From the NCBI GenBank assembly GCA_035048485.1, contig CM068582.1, positions 19,355,570-19,419,569 on the forward strand: a stretch of 64,000 nt of DNA, read 5' to 3'. Position numbers and translations under genes: made by a program. The notes beneath the pieces are model-generated. The model saw only the letters and a program-made list of their open reading frames with translations, searched no databases and was not told where the DNA came from. This document shows positions 12,305 through 29,770 of this stretch, in pieces. Source of the DNA: Pteria penguin. Taxonomy: Eukaryota > Mollusca > Bivalvia > Pterioida > Pteriidae. The number at the start of each line of letters is the position of its first letter. Position 1 is the stretch's first letter.

Positions 12305-14619
12305 TATTTATTACTACACTGTACGAGTGTATGTACTATATTTATTACTACACTGTATGAGTGTATGTACTATATTTATTACTACACTGTACGAGTGTAT
12401 GTACTATATTTATTACTACACTGTACAAGTGCATGTACTATATTTATTATTACACCGTACCAGTGTATGTACTATATTTATTACTACACTGTACCAGTGT
12501 ATCTACTATATTTATTACTACACTGTATGAGTGTATCTACTATATTTATTACTACACTGTATGAGTGTATGTACTATATTTTTTACTACACTGTATGAGT
12601 GTATCTAATATATTTATTACTACACTGTACGGGTGTATGTACTATATTTATTACTGCACTGTATGAGTGTATGTACTATATTTATTACTACACTGTACGA
12701 GTGTATGTACTACATTTATTGCTACACTGTATGAGTGTATCTACTATATTTATTACTACACTGTATGAGTGTATCTACTATATTTATTACTACACTGTAT
12801 GAGTGTGTGTTCTATATTTATTACTACACTGTACGAGTGTATCTACTATATTTATTACTACACTGTATGAGTGTATGTACTGTATTTATTACTACACTGT
12901 ACGAGTCTATCTACTATATTTATTACTACACTGTACGAGTGTATGTACTATATTTATTGCTACACTGTATGAGTGTATGTACTATATTTATTACTACACT
13001 GTACGAGTGTATGTACTGTATTTATTACTACACTGTACGAGTCTATCTACTGTATTTATTACTACACTGTACGACTGTATGTACTATATTTATTACTACA
13101 CTGTACGACTGTATGTACTATATTTATTACTACATTGTATGAGTGTATGTACTATATTTATTACTAGACTGTATGAGTGTATCTATTATATTTATTACTA
13201 CACTGTATGAGTGTATCTACTATATTTATTACTACACTGTACGAGTGTATCTACTATATTTATTACTACATTGTACGAGTGTATCTACTGTATTTATTAC
13301 TACACTGTATGAGTGTATGTACTATATTTATTACTACACTGTATGAGTGTATCTAATATATTTATTACTACACTGTATGAGTGTATGTACTATATTTATT
13401 ACTACACTGTATGAGTGTATCTAATATATTTATTACTACATGGAATGAGTGTGTCTACTATATTTATTACTACACTATGAGTGTGTCTACTGTATTTATT
13501 CCTACACTGTATGAGTGTATCTACTATATTTATTACTACACTGTACGAGCGTATGTACTATATTTATTACTACACTGTACGAGTGTATGTACTATATTTA
13601 TTACTACACTGTATGAGTGTATCTACTATATTTATTACTACAATGTACGGGTGTATGTACTATATTTATTACTACACTGTACGAGTGTATGTACTATATT
13701 TATTACTACACTGTATGAGTGTATGTACTATATTTATTACTACACTGTACGAGTGTATGTACTATATTTATTACTACACTGTACGAGTGCATGTACTATA
13801 TTTATTATTACACTGTACCAGTGTATGTACTATATTTATTACTACACTGTATGAGTGTATGTACTATATTTATTACTACACTGTACCAGTGTATCTACTA
13901 TATTTATTACTACACTGTATGAGTGTATGTACTATATTTATTACTACACTGTATGAGTGTATGTACTATATTTATTACTACACTGTATGAGTGTATCTAA
14001 TATATTTATTACTACACTGTACAGGTGTATCTACTATATTTATTACTACACTGTATGAGTGTATCTACTATATTTATTACTACACTGTATGAGTGTATCT
14101 ACTATATTTATTACTACACTGTATGAGTGTGTCTACTATATTTATTACTACACTGTATGAGTGTATGTACTATATTTCTTACTACTCTGTAGGAGTGTAT
14201 CTACTATATTTATTACTACACTGTACGAGTGTATCTACTGTATTTACTACTACACTGTACGAGTGTATCTACTGTATTTATTACTACATTCTACGAGTCT
14301 ATCTACTATATTTATTACTACACTGTACGAGTGTATCTACTGTATTTATTACTACACTGTACGAGTGTATCTACTGTATTTATTACTACATTGTACGAGT
14401 CTATCTACTATATTTTTTACTACACTGTATGAGTGTATGTACTATATTTATTACTACACTGTATGAATGTATGTACTATATTTGATACTACACGGTACGA
14501 GTGTATGTACTATTTTTATTACTACACTGTACGAGCGTATGTACTATATTTATTACTACACTGTACGAGTGTATGTACTATATTTATTACTATACTGTAT
14601 GAGTGTGTCTACTATATTT

Positions 14620-17600
14620 ATTACTACACTGTATGAGTGTATGTACTATATTTATTACTACACTGTATGAGTGTATGTACTATATTTATTACTACACTGT
14701 ATGAGTGTATGTACTATATTTATTACTACACTGTATGAGTGTATCTACTATATTTATTACTACACTGTACGGGTGTATGTACTATATTTATTACTACACT
14801 GTACCAGTGTATGTACTATATTTATTACTACACTGTACGAGTGTATCTACTATATTTATTACTACACTGTATGAGTGTATCTACTATATTTATTACTACA
14901 CTCTACGAGTGCATGTACTATATTTATTACTACACTGTATGAGTGCATCTACTATATTTATTACTACACTGTATGAGTGTGTCTACTATATTTATTACTA
15001 CACTGTACCAGTGTATCTACTATATTTATTACTACACTGTATGAGTGTATCTAATATATTTATTACTACACTGTACGGGTGTATCTACTATATTTATTAC
15101 TACACTGTATGAGTGTATCTACTATATTTATTACTACACTGTATGAGTGTATCTACTATATTTATTACTACACTGTATGAGTGTGTCTACTATATTTATT
15201 ACTACATTGTATGAGTGTATCTACTATATTTATTACTACTCTGTACGAGTGTATCTACTATATTTATTACTATACTGTACGAGTGTATCTACTGTATTTA
15301 TTACTACACTGTACGAGTGTATCTACTGTATTTATTACTACACTGTACGAGTGTATCAACTGTATTTATTACTACACTGTACGAGTCTATCTACTGTATT
15401 TCTTACTACAATATACAAGTCTATCTACTATATTTATTACTATGCTGTACGAGTGTATCGACTATATTTATTACTACACTGTATGAGTGTATCTACTATA
15501 TTTATTATTACACTGTATGAGTGTATCTACTATATTTATTACTACACTGTACCAGTGTATCTACTATATTTATTACTACACTGTATGAGTGTATGTACTG
15601 TATTTATTATTACACTGTATGAGTGTATGTACTATATTTATTACTACACTGTACCAGTGTATCTACTATATTTATTGCTACACTGTATGAGTGTATCTAC
15701 TATATTTATTACTACACTGTACGAGTGTATCTACTATATTTATTACTACACTGTACCAGTGTATCTACTATATTTATTACTACACTGTATGAGTGTATGT
15801 ACTGTATTTATTATTACACTGTATGAGTGTATGTACTATATTTATTACTACACTGTACCAGTGTATCTACTATATTTATTGCTACACTGTATGAGTGTAT
15901 CTACTATATTTATTACTACACTGTATGAGTGTATCTACTATATTTATTACTACACTGTACGAGTGTATGTACTATATTTATTGCTACACTGTACGAGTGT
16001 ATCTACTATATTTATTACTACACTGTATGAGTGTATGTACTGTATTTATTACTAGACTGTACGAGTCTATCTACTATATTTATTACTACACTGTACGAGT
16101 GTATGTACTCTTTTTATTACTACACTGTATGAGTGTATCTACTATCTTTATTACTACACTGTGCGAGTGTATCTACTGTATTTATTACTACACTGTATGA
16201 GTGTATCTACTGTATTTGTTACTACACTGTACGAGTGTATCTACTATATTTATTACTACACTGTACCAGTGTATCTACTATATTTATTACTACACTGTAT
16301 GAGTGTATGTACTGTGTTTATTATTACACTGTATGAGTGTATGTACTATATTTATTACTACACTGTACCAGTGTATCTACTATATTTATTGCTACACTGT
16401 ATGACTGTATCTACTATATTTATTACTACACTGTATGAGTGTATCTACTATATTTATTGCTACACTGTACGAGTGTATGTACTATATTTATTACTACACT
16501 GTACGAGTGTATCTACTATATTTATTACTACACTGTATGAGTGTATGTACTGCATTTATTACTACACTGGACGAGTCTATCTACTATATTTATTACTACA
16601 CTGTACGAGTGTATGTACTATATTTATTACTACACTGTATGAGTGTATCAACTATATTTATTACTACACTGTACGAGTGTATGTACTATATTTATTACAA
16701 CACTGTACGAGTGTATCTACTATATTTATTACTACACTGTACCAGTGTATCTACTATATTTATTACTACACTGTATGAGTGTATGTACTGTATTTATTAT
16801 TACACTGTATGAGTGTATGTACTATATTTATTACTACACTGTACCATTGTATCTACTATATTTATTGCTACACTGTATGAGTGTATCTACTATATTTATT
16901 ACTATACTGTATGAGTGTATCTACTATATTTATTACTACACTGTACGAATGTATGTACTATATTTATTACTACACTGTACGAGTGTATCTACTATATTTA
17001 TTACTACACTGTATCAGTGTATGTACTGTATTTATTACTATCCTGTACGAGTCTATCTAGTACATTTATTACTACACTGTACGAGTGTATGTACTATATT
17101 TATTACTACACTGTATGAGTGTATGTACTATATTTATTACTACACTGTACAAGTGTATGTACTGTATTTATTACTACACTGTACGAGTCTATCTACTGTA
17201 TTTATTACTACACTGTACGACTGTATGTACTATATTTATTACTACACTGTACGACTGTATCTACTATATTTATTACTACATTGTATGAGTGTACGTACTA
17301 TATTTATTACTACACTGTATGAGTGTATCTATTATATTTATTACTACACTGTATGAGTGTATCTACTATATTTATTACTACACTGTACGAGTGTATCTAC
17401 TATATTTATTACTACACTGTACGAGTGTATCTACTGTATTTATTACTACACTGTTCCTGTGTATCTACTATATTTATTACTACACTGTATGAGTGTATCT
17501 AATATATTTATTACTACACTGTATGAGTGTGTCTACTATATTTATTACTACACTGTATGAGTGTGTCTACTATATTTATTACTACACTGTATGAGTGTGT

Positions 17601-20540
17601 CTACTATATTTCTTACTACACTGTATGAGTGTACGTACTATATTTATTACTACACTGTATGAGTGTATCTAATATATTTATTACTACACTGTATGAGTGT
17701 GTCTACTATATTTATTACTACACTGTATGAGTGTGTCTACTATATTTATTCCTACACTGTATGAGTGTATCTACTATATTTATTACTACACTGTATGAGT
17801 GTATCTACTATATTTATTACTACACTGTATGAGTGTATCTACTATATTTATCGCTACACTGTATGAGTGTATCTAATATATTTATTACTACACTGTACCA
17901 GTGTATGTACTATATTTATTACTACACTGTACGAGTGTATGTACTTTATTTATTACTACACTGTACGAGCGTATGTACTATATTTATTACTACACTGTAC
18001 GAGTGTATCTACTATATTTATTGCTACACTGTACGAGTGTATCTACTATATTTATTACTATACTGTATGAGTGTGTCTACTATATTTATTACTACACTGT
18101 ATGAGTGTATGTACTATATTTATTACTACACTGTACGAGTGTATGTACTATATTTATTACTACACTGTACGAGCGTATGTACTATATTTATTACTACACT
18201 GTATGAGTGTATCTACTATATTTATTACTACACTGTACGGGTGTATCTACTATATTTATTACTACACTGTACGAGTGTATGTACTATATTTATTACTACA
18301 CTGTATGAGTGTATGTACTATATTTATTACTACACTGTACGAGTGTATGTACTATATTTATTACTACACTGTACAAGTGCATGTACTATATTTATTATTA
18401 CACCGTACCAGTGTATGTACTATATTTATTACTACACTGTACCAGTGTATCTACTATATTTATTACTACACTGTATGAGTGTATCTACTATATTTATTAC
18501 TACACTGTATGAGTGTATGTACTATATTTTTTACTACACTGTATGAGTGTATCTAATATATTTATTACTACACTGTACGGGTGTATGTACTATATTTATT
18601 ACTGCACTGTATCAGTGTATGTACTATATTTATTACTACACTGTACGAGTGTATGTACTACATTTATTGCTACACTGTATGAGTGTATCTACTATATTTA
18701 TTACTACACTGTATGAGTGTATCTACTATATTTATTACTACACTGTATGAGTGTGTGTTCTATATTTATTACTACACTGTACGAGTGTATCTACTATATT
18801 TATTACTACACTGTATGAGTGTATGTACTGTATTTATTACTACACTGTACGAGTCTATCTACTATATTTATTACTACACTGTACGAGTGTATGTACTATA
18901 TTTATTGCTACACTGTATGAGTGTATGTACTATATTTATTACTACACTGTACGAGTGTATGTACTGTATTTATTACTACACTGTACGAGTCTATCTACTG
19001 TATTTATTACTACACTGTACGACTGTATGTACTATATTTATTACTACACTGTACGACTGTATGTACTATATTTATTACTACATTGTATGAGTGTATGTAC
19101 TATATTTATTACTAGACTGTATGAGTGTATCTATTATATTTATTACTACACTGTATGAGTGTATCTACTATATTTATTACTACACTGTACGAGTGTATCT
19201 ACTATATTTATTACTACATTGTACGAGTGTATCTACTGTATTTATTACTACACTGTATGAGTGTATGTACTATATTTATTACTACACTGTATGAGTGTAT
19301 CTAATATATTTATTACTACACTGTATGAGTGTATGTACTATATTTATTACTACACTGTATGAGTGTATCTAATATATTTATTACTACATGGAATGAGTGT
19401 GTCTACTATATTTATTACTACACTATGAGTGTGTCTACTGTATTTATTCCTACACTGTATGAGTGTATCTACTATATTTATTACTACACTGTACGAGCGT
19501 ATGTACTATATTTATTACTACACTGTACGAGTGTATGTACTATATTTATTACTACACTGTATGAGTGTATCTACTATATTTATTACTACAATGTACGGGT
19601 GTATGTACTATATTTATTACTACACTGTACGAGTGTATGTACTATATTTATTACTACACTGTATGAGTGTATGTACTATATTTATTACTACACTGTACGA
19701 GTGTATGTACTATATTTATTACTACACTGTACGAGTGCATGTACTATATTTATTATTACACTGTACCAGTGTATGTACTATATTTATTACTACACTGTAT
19801 GAGTGTATGTACTATATTTATTACTACACTGTACCAGTGTATCTACTATATTTATTACTACACTGTATGAGTGTATGTACTATATTTATTACTACACTGT
19901 ATGAGTGTATGTACTATATTTATTACTACACTGTATGAGTGTATCTAATATATTTATTACTACACTGTACAGGTGTATCTACTATATTTATTACTACACT
20001 GTATGAGTGTATCTACTATATTTATTACTACACTGTATGAGTGTATCTACTATATTTATTACTACACTGTATGAGTGTGTCTACTATATTTATTACTACA
20101 CTGTATGAGTGTATGTACTATATTTCTTACTACTCTGTAGGAGTGTATCTACTATATTTATTACTACACTGTACGAGTGTATCTACTGTATTTACTACTA
20201 CACTGTACGAGTGTATCTACTGTATTTATTACTACATTCTACGAGTCTATCTACTATATTTATTACTACACTGTACGAGTGTATCTACTGTATTTATTAC
20301 TACACTGTACGAGTGTATCTACTGTATTTATTACTACATTGTACGAGTCTATCTACTATATTTTTTACTACACTGTATGAGTGTATGTACTATATTTATT
20401 ACTACACTGTATGAATGTATGTACTATATTTGATACTACACGGTACGAGTGTATGTACTATTTTTATTACTACACTGTACGAGCGTATGTACTATATTTA
20501 TTACTACACTGTACGAGTGTATGTACTATATTTATTACTA
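14620..20540 (+). repeat. Satellite outer duplication, copy B (5.9 kb)
   Basis: Tandem partner of copy A with a single version of the inner segment. Only a few substitutions are visible, such as TATGCTG near 15443 versus TATCCTG near 6533, and ATCAG near 18611 versus ATGAG near 12663. Similarity to copy A ends at about 20540. Confidence 0.83.
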
Positions 20541-23500
20541 CACTGTATGAGTGTTTCTACTATATATATTACTACACTGTACGGGTGTATGTACTATATT
20601 TATTACTACACTGTACGAGTGTATGTACTATATTTATTACTACACTGTATGAGTGTATGTACTATATTTATTACTACACTGTACGAGTGTATGTACTATA
20701 TTTATTACTACACTGTACGAGCGTATGTACTATATTTATTACTACACTGTACGAGTGTATGTACTATATTTATTACTACACTGTATGAGTGTATCTACTA
20801 TATTTATTACTACACTGTACGAGTGTATGTACTATATTTATTACTACACTGTACGAGTGTATGTACTATATTTATTACTACACTGTATGAGTGTCTGTAC
20901 TATATTTATTACTACACTGTACGAGTGTATGTACTATATTTATTACTACACTGTACGAGTGCATATACTATATTTATTATTACACTGTACCAGTGTATGT
21001 ACTATATTTATTACTACACTGTACGAGTGTATGTACTATATTTATTACTACACTGTTCCAGTGTCTCTACTATATTTATTACTACACTGTATGAGTGTAT
21101 CTACTATATTTATTACTACACTGTATGAGTGTATGTACTATATTTATTACTACACTGTATGAGTGTATCTAATATATTTATTACTACACTGTATGAGTGT
21201 GTCTACTATATTTATTACTACACTGTATGAGTGTGTCTACTATATTTATTCCTACGCTGTATGAGTGTATCTACTATATTTATTACTACACTGTATGAGT
21301 GTATCTACTATATTTATTACTACACTGTATGAGTGTATGTACTATATTTATCGCTACACTGTATGAGTGTATCTAATATATTTATTACTACACTGTACCA
21401 GTGTATTTACTATATTTATTCCTACACTGTACGAGTGTATGTACTATATTTATTACTACACTGTACGAGCGTATGTACTATATTTATTACTACACTGTAC
21501 GAGTGTATCTACTATATTTATTGCTACACTGTACGAGTGTATCTACTATATTTATTACTATACTGTATGAGTGTGTCTACTATATTTATTACTACACTGT
21601 ATAAGTGTATGTACTATATTTATTACTACACTGTATGAATGTATGTACTATATTTATTACTACACTGTACGAGTGTATGTACTATATTTATTACTACACT
21701 GTACGAGCGTATGTACTATATTTATTACTACACTGTATGAGTGTATCTACTATATTTATTACTACACTGTACGGGTGTATGTACTATATTTATTACTACA
21801 CTGTACGAGTGTATGTACTATATTTATTACTACACAGTATAAGTGTATGTACTATATTTATTACTACACTGTACAAGTGTATGTACTATATTTATTACTA
21901 CCTTGTATGAGTGTATGTACTATATTTATTACTACCTTGTATGAGTGTATGTACTATATTTATTACTACACCGTACCAGTGTATGTACTATATTTATTAC
22001 TACACTGTATGAGTGTATCTACTATATTTATTACTACACTGTATGAGTGTATCTACTATATTTATTACTACACTCTATGAGTGTATGTACTATATTTTTT
22101 ACTACACTGTATGAGTGTATCTAATATATTTATTACTACACTGTGCGGGTGTATGTACTATATTTATTACTACACTGTGCGGGTGTATGTACTATATTTA
22201 TTACTACACTGTATGAGTGTATGTACTATATTTCTTACTACACTGTACGAGTGTATGTACTATATTTATTGCTACACTGTATGAGTGTATCTACTATATT
22301 TATTACTACACTGTATGAGTGTATCTACTATATTTATTACTACACTGTACGAGTGTATGTACTATATTTATTACTACACTGTACGAGTGTATCTACTATA
22401 TTTATTACTACACTGTATGAGTGTATGTACTGTATTTATTACTACACTGTACGAGTCTATCTACTATATTTATTACTACACTGTACGAGTGTATGTACTA
22501 TATTTATTGCTACACTGTATCAGTGTATGTACTATATTTATTACTACACTGTACGAGTGTATGTACTGTATTTATTACTACACTGTACGAGTCTATCTAC
22601 TGTATTTATTACTACACTGTACGAGTGTATGTACTATATTTATTACTACACTGTACAAGTGTATGTACTATATTTATTACTACCTTGTATGAGTGTATGT
22701 ACTATATTTATTACTACACCGTACCAGTGTATGTACTATATTTATTACTACACTGTATGAGTGTATCTACTATATTTATTACTACACTGTATGAGTGTAT
22801 CTACTATATTTATTACTACACTGTATGAGTGTATCTACTATATTTATTACTTCACTCTATGAGTGTATGTACTATATTTTTTACTACACTGTATGAGTGT
22901 ATCTAATATATTTATTACTACACTGTGCGGGTGTATGTACTATATTTATTACTACACTGTATGAGTGTATGTACTATATTTATTACTACACTGTACGAGT
23001 GTATGTACTATATTTATTGCTACACTGTATGAGTGTATCTACTATATTTATTACTACACTGTATGAGTGTATCTACTATATTTATTACTACACTGTACGA
23101 GTGTATGTACTATATTTATTACTACACTGTACGAGTGTATCTACTATATTTATTACTACACTGTATGAGTGTATGTACTGTATTTATTACTACACTGTAC
23201 GAGTCTATCTACTATATTTATTACTACACTGTACGAGTGTATGTACTATATTTATTGCTACACTGTATCAGTGTATGTACTATATTTATTACTACACTGT
23301 ACGAGTGTATGTACTGTATTTATTACTACACTGTACGAGTCTATCTACTGTATTTATTACTACACTGTACGACTGTATGTACTATATTTATTACCACACT
23401 GTACGACTGTATGTACTATATTTATTACTACATTGTATGAGTGTATGTACTATATTTATTACTAGACTGTATGAGTGTATCTTTTATATTTATTACTACA

Positions 23501-26500
23501 CTGTATGAGTGTATCTACTATATTTATTACTACACTGTACGAGTGTATCTACTATATTTATTACTACACTGTACGAGTGTATCTACTGTATTTATTACTA
23601 CACTGTATGAGTGTATGTACTATATTTATTACTACACTGTATGAGTGTATCTAATATATTTATTACTACACTGTATGAGTGTGTCTACTATATTTATTAC
23701 TACACTGTATGAGTGTGTCTACTATATTTATTACTACACTGTATGAGTGTGTCTACTATATTTATTACTACACTGTATGAGTGTATGTACTATATTTATT
23801 ACTACACTGTATGAGTGTATCTAATATATTTATTACTACATGGAATAAGTGTGTCTACTATATTTATTACTACACTGTATGAGTGTGTCTACTGTATTTA
23901 TTCCTACAATGTATGAGTGTATCTACTATATTTATTACTACACTGTATGAGTGTATCTACTATATTTATTACTACACTGTATGAGTGTATCTACTATATT
24001 TATTGCTACACTGTATGAGTGTATCTAATATATTTATTACTACACTGTACCAGTGTATGTACTATATTTATTACTACACTGTACGAGTGTATGTACTATA
24101 TTTATTACTACACTGTACGAGCGTATGTACTATATTTATTACTACACTGTACGAGTGTATCTACTATATTTATTACTACACTGTATGAGTGTATGTACTA
24201 TATTTATTACTACACTGTATGAATGTATGTACTATATTTATTACTACACTGTACGAGTGTATGTACTATATTTATTACTACACTGTACGAGCGTATGTAC
24301 TATATTTATTACTACACTGTAAGAGTGTATGTACTATATTTCTTACTACACTGTATGAGTGTATCTACTATATTTATGACTACACTGTACGGGTGTATGT
24401 ACTATATTTATTACTACACTGTACGAGTGTATGTACTATATTTATTACTACACTGTATGAGTGTATGTACTATATTTATTACTACACTGTACGAGTGTAT
24501 GTACTATATTTATTACTACACTGTACGAGCGTATGTACTATATTTATTACTACACTGTACGAGTGTATGTACTATATTTATTACTACACTGTATGAGGGT
24601 ATCTACTATATTTATTACTACATTGTACGGGTGTATGTACTATATTTATTACTACACTGTACGAGTGTATGTACTATATTTATTACTACACTGTATGAGT
24701 GTATGTACTATATTTATTACTACACTGTACGAGTGTATGTACTATATTTATTACTACACTGTACGAGTGCATGTACTATATTTATTATTACACTGTACCA
24801 GTGTATGTACTATATTTATTACTACACTGTACGAGGGTATGTACTATATTTATTACTACACTGTTCCAGTGTATCTACTATATTTATTACTACACTGTAT
24901 GAGTGTATCTACTATATTTATTACTACACTGTATGAGTGTATGTACTATATTTATTACTACACTGTACGAGCGTATGTACTATATTTATTACTACACTGT
25001 ACGAGTGTATCTACTATATTTATTACTACACTGTATGAGTGTATGTACTATATTTATTACTAGACTGTACGAGTGTATGTACTATATTTATTAATACACT
25101 GTACGAGTGTATGTACTATATTTATTACTACACTGTACCAGTGTATCTACTATATTTATTACTACACTGTACGAGTGTATGTACTATATTTATTACAACA
25201 CTGTACGAGTGTATGTACTATATTTATTACTACACTGTATGAGTGTATGTACTATATTTATTACTACACTGTACGAGTGTATGTACTATATTTATTACTA
25301 CACTGTACGAGCGTATGTACTATATTTATTACTACACTGTACGAGTGTATGTACTATATTTATTACTACACTGTATGAGTGTATCTACTATATTTATTAC
25401 TACACTGTACGGGTGTATGTACTATATTTATTACTACACTGTACGAGTGTATGTACTATATTTATTACTACACTGTATGAGTGTATGTACTATATTTATT
25501 ACTACACTGTACGAGTGTATGTACTATATTTATTACTACACTGTACGAGTGCATGTACTATATTTATTATTACACTGTACCAGTGTATGTACTATATTTA
25601 TTACTACACTGTACGAGTGTATGTACTATATTTATTACTACACTGTTCCAGTGTATCTACTATATTTATTACTACACTGTATGAGTGTATCTACTATATT
25701 TATTACTACACTGTATGAGTGTATGTACTATATTTATTACTACACTGTATGAGTGTATGTAATATATTTATTGCTACACTGTATGAGTGTATGTACTATA
25801 TTTATTACTACACTCTACGAGTGTATGTACTATATTTATTAATACACTGTACGAGTGTATGTACTATATTTATTACTACACTGTACCAGTGTATCTACTA
25901 TATTTATTACTACACTGTATGAGTGTATGTACTATATTTATTACTACACTGTATGAGTGTATGTACTATATTTATTACTACACAGTACGGGTGTATGTAC
26001 TATATTTATTATTACACTGTATGCGTGTATGTACTATATTTATTACTACACTGTACGAGTGTATGTACTATATTTATTGCTACACTGTATGAGTGTATCT
26101 ACTATATTTATTACTGCACTGTATGAGTGTATCTACTATATTTATTACTACACTGTACGAGTGTATGTACTATATTTATTACTACACTGTACGAGTGTAT
26201 CTACTATATTTATTACTACACTGTATGAGTGTATGTACTGTATTTATTACTACACTGTACGAGTCTATCTACTATATTTATTACTACACTGTACGAGTGT
26301 ATGTACTATATTTATTGCTACACTGTATGAGTGTATGTACTATATTTATTACTACACTGTACGAGTGTATGTACTGTATTTATTACTACACTGTACGAGT
26401 CTATCTACTGTATTTATTACTACACTGTACGACTGTATGTACTATATTTATTACTACACTGTACGACTGTATGTACTATATTTATTACTACATTGTATGA

Positions 26501-27424
26501 GTGTATGTACTATATTTCTTACTAGACTGTATGAGTGTATCTATTATATTTATTACTACACTGTATGAGTGTATCTACTATATTTATTACTACATTGTAC
26601 GAGTGTATCTACTATATTTATTACTACACTGTACGAGTGTATCTACTATATTTATTACTACACTGTACGAGTGTATCTACTATATTTATTACTACACTGT
26701 ACGAGTGTATCTACTGTATTTATTACTACACTGTATGAGTGTATGTACTATATTTATTACTACACTGTATGAGTGTATCTAATATATTTATTACTACACT
26801 GTATGAGTGTGTCTACTATATTTATTACTACACTGTATGAGTGTGTCTACTATATTTATTACTACACTGTATGAGTGTGTCTACTATATTTATTACTACA
26901 CTGTATGAGTGTATGTACTATATTTATTACTACACGGTATGAGTGTATCTAATATATTTATTACTACATGGAATGAGTGTGTCTACTATATTTATTACTA
27001 CACTGTATGAGTGTGTCTACTGTATTTATTCCTACACTGTATGAGTGTATCTACTATATTTATTACTACACTGTATGAGTGTATCTACTATATTTATTAC
27101 TACACTGTATGAGTGTATCTACTATATTTATTGCTACACTGTATGATTGTATCTAATATATTTATTACTACACTGTACCAGTGTATGTACTATATTTATT
27201 ACTACACTGTACGAGTGTATGTACTATATTTATTACTACACTGTACGAGCGTATGTACTATATTTATTACTACACTGTACGAGTGTATCTACTATATTTA
27301 TTACTACACTGTATGAGTGTATGTACTATATTTATTACTACACTGTATGAATGTATGTACTATATTTATTACTACACTGTACGAGTGTATCTACTATATT
27401 TATTACTACACTGTACGAGCGTAT

Positions 27425-29770
27425 GTACTATATTTATTACTACACTGTAAGAGTGTATGTACTATATTTCTTACTACACTGTATGAGTGTATCTACTATA
27501 TTTATTACTATACTGTACGGGTGTATGTACTATATTTATTACTACACTGTACGAGTGTATGTACTATATTTATTACTACACTGTATGAGTGTATGTACTA
27601 TATTTATTACTACACTGTACGAGTGTATGTACTATATTTATTACTACACTGTACGAACTTATGTACTATATTTATTACTACACTGTACGAGTGTATGTAC
27701 TATATTTATTACTACACTGTATGAGTGTATCTACTATATTTATTACTACACTGTATGGGTGTATGTACTATATTTATTACTACACTGTACGAGTGTATGT
27801 ACTATATTTATTACTACACTGTATGAGTGTATGTACTATATTTATTACTACACTGTACGAGTGTATGTACTATATTTATTACTACACTGTACGAGTGCAT
27901 GTACTATATTTATTATTACACTGTACCAGTGTATGTACTATATTTATTACTACACTGTACGAGTGTATGTACTATATTTATTACTACACTGTTCCAGTGT
28001 ATCTACTATATTTATTACTACACTGTATGAGTGTATCTACTATATTTATTACTACACTGTATGAGTGTATGTACTATATTTATTACTACACTGTATGAGT
28101 GTATCTAATATATTTATTACTACACTGTACGGGTGTATGTACTATATTTATTAATACACTGTATGAGTGTATGTACTATATTCATTACTACACTGTACGA
28201 GTGTATGTACTATATTTATTAATACACTGTACGAGTGTATGTACTATATTTATTACTACACTGTACCAGTGTATCTACTATATTTATTACTACACTGTAT
28301 GAGTGTATGTACTATATTTATTACTACACTGTATGAGTGTATGTACTATATTTATTACTATACTGTATGAGTGTATCTACTATATTTATTACTACACTGT
28401 ATGAGTGTATCTACTATATTTATTACTACACTGTACGGGTGTATGTACTATATTTATTACTACACTGTATGAGTGTATGTACTATATTTATTACTACAAT
28501 GTATGAGTGTATCTAATATATTTATTACTACACTGTACGGGTGTATGTACTATATTTATTACTACACTGTATGAGTGTATGTACTATATTTATTACTACA
28601 CTGTACGAGTGTATGTACTATATTTATTACTACACTGTACGAGTGCATGTACTATGTTTATTATTACACTGTATCAGTGTATGTATTATATTTATTACTA
28701 CACTGTATGAGTGTATGTACTATATTTATTACTACACTGTACCAGTGTATCTACTATTTTTATTAATACACTGTATGAGTGTATCTACCATATTTATTAC
28801 TACACTGTATGAGTGTATGTACTATATTTATTACTACACTGTATGAGTGTATCTAATATATTTATTACTACACTGTACAGGTGTATGTACTATATTTATT
28901 ACTACACTGTATGAGTGTATCTACTATATTTATTACTACAATGTATGAGTGTATCTACTATATTTATTACTACACTGTATGAGTGTGTCTGCTATATTTA
29001 TTACTACACTGTATGAGTGTATGTACTATATTTCTTACTACTCTGTAGGAGTGTATCTACTATATTTATTACTACACTGTACGAGTGTATCTAATGTATT
29101 TATTACTACACTGTACGAGTGTATCTACTGTATTTATTACTACACTGTACGAGTGTATCTACTGTATTTATTACTACATTGTACGAGTCTATCTACTATA
29201 TTTATTACTACACTGTATGAGTGTATGTACTATATTTATTACTACACTGTATGAATGTCTGTACTATATTTATTACTACACGGTACGAGTGTATGTAGTA
29301 TATTTATTACTACACTGTACGAGCGTATGTACTATATTTATTACTACACTGTACGAGTGTATGTACTATATTTATTACTACACTGTATGAGTGTTTCTAC
29401 TATATATATTACTACACTGTACGGGTGTATGTACTATATTTATTACTACACTGTACGAGTGTATGTACTATATTTATTACTACACTGTGTGAGTGTATGT
29501 ACTATATTTATTACTACACTGTACGAGTGTATGTACTATATTTATTACTACACTGTACGAGCGTATGTACTATATTTATTACTACACTGTACGAGTGTAT
29601 GTACTATATTTATTACTACACTGTATGAGTGTATCTACTATATTTATTACTACACTGTACGGGTGTATGTACTATATTTATTACTACACTGTACGAGTGT
29701 ATGTACTATATTTATTACTACACTGTATGAGTGTATGTACTATATTTATTACTACACTGTACGAGTGTAT
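27425..29770 (+). repeat. Satellite duplication, copy 1 (2346 bp = 69 units)
   Basis: Matches 29771 onward at an offset of exactly 2346 bp (for example 27589 to 29935 and 28507 to 30853). A shared rare variant, TAAGAG followed by TTCTTAC, marks the start of both copies. Confidence 0.8.

Larger units (their letters stand above)
5710..14619 (+). repeat. Satellite outer duplication, copy A (contains both inner copies)
   Basis: Variant order from about 5710 matches that from 14620 at offset 8910. After the inner duplication the offset is 5948 (for example 12735 to 18683, 13381 to 19329 and 14093 to 20041). The ancestral unit was therefore about 5.95 kb, expanded here by one extra 2.96-kb inner copy. 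A 32-bp unit near 13470 is shared with copy B (near 19418). Confidence 0.83.
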
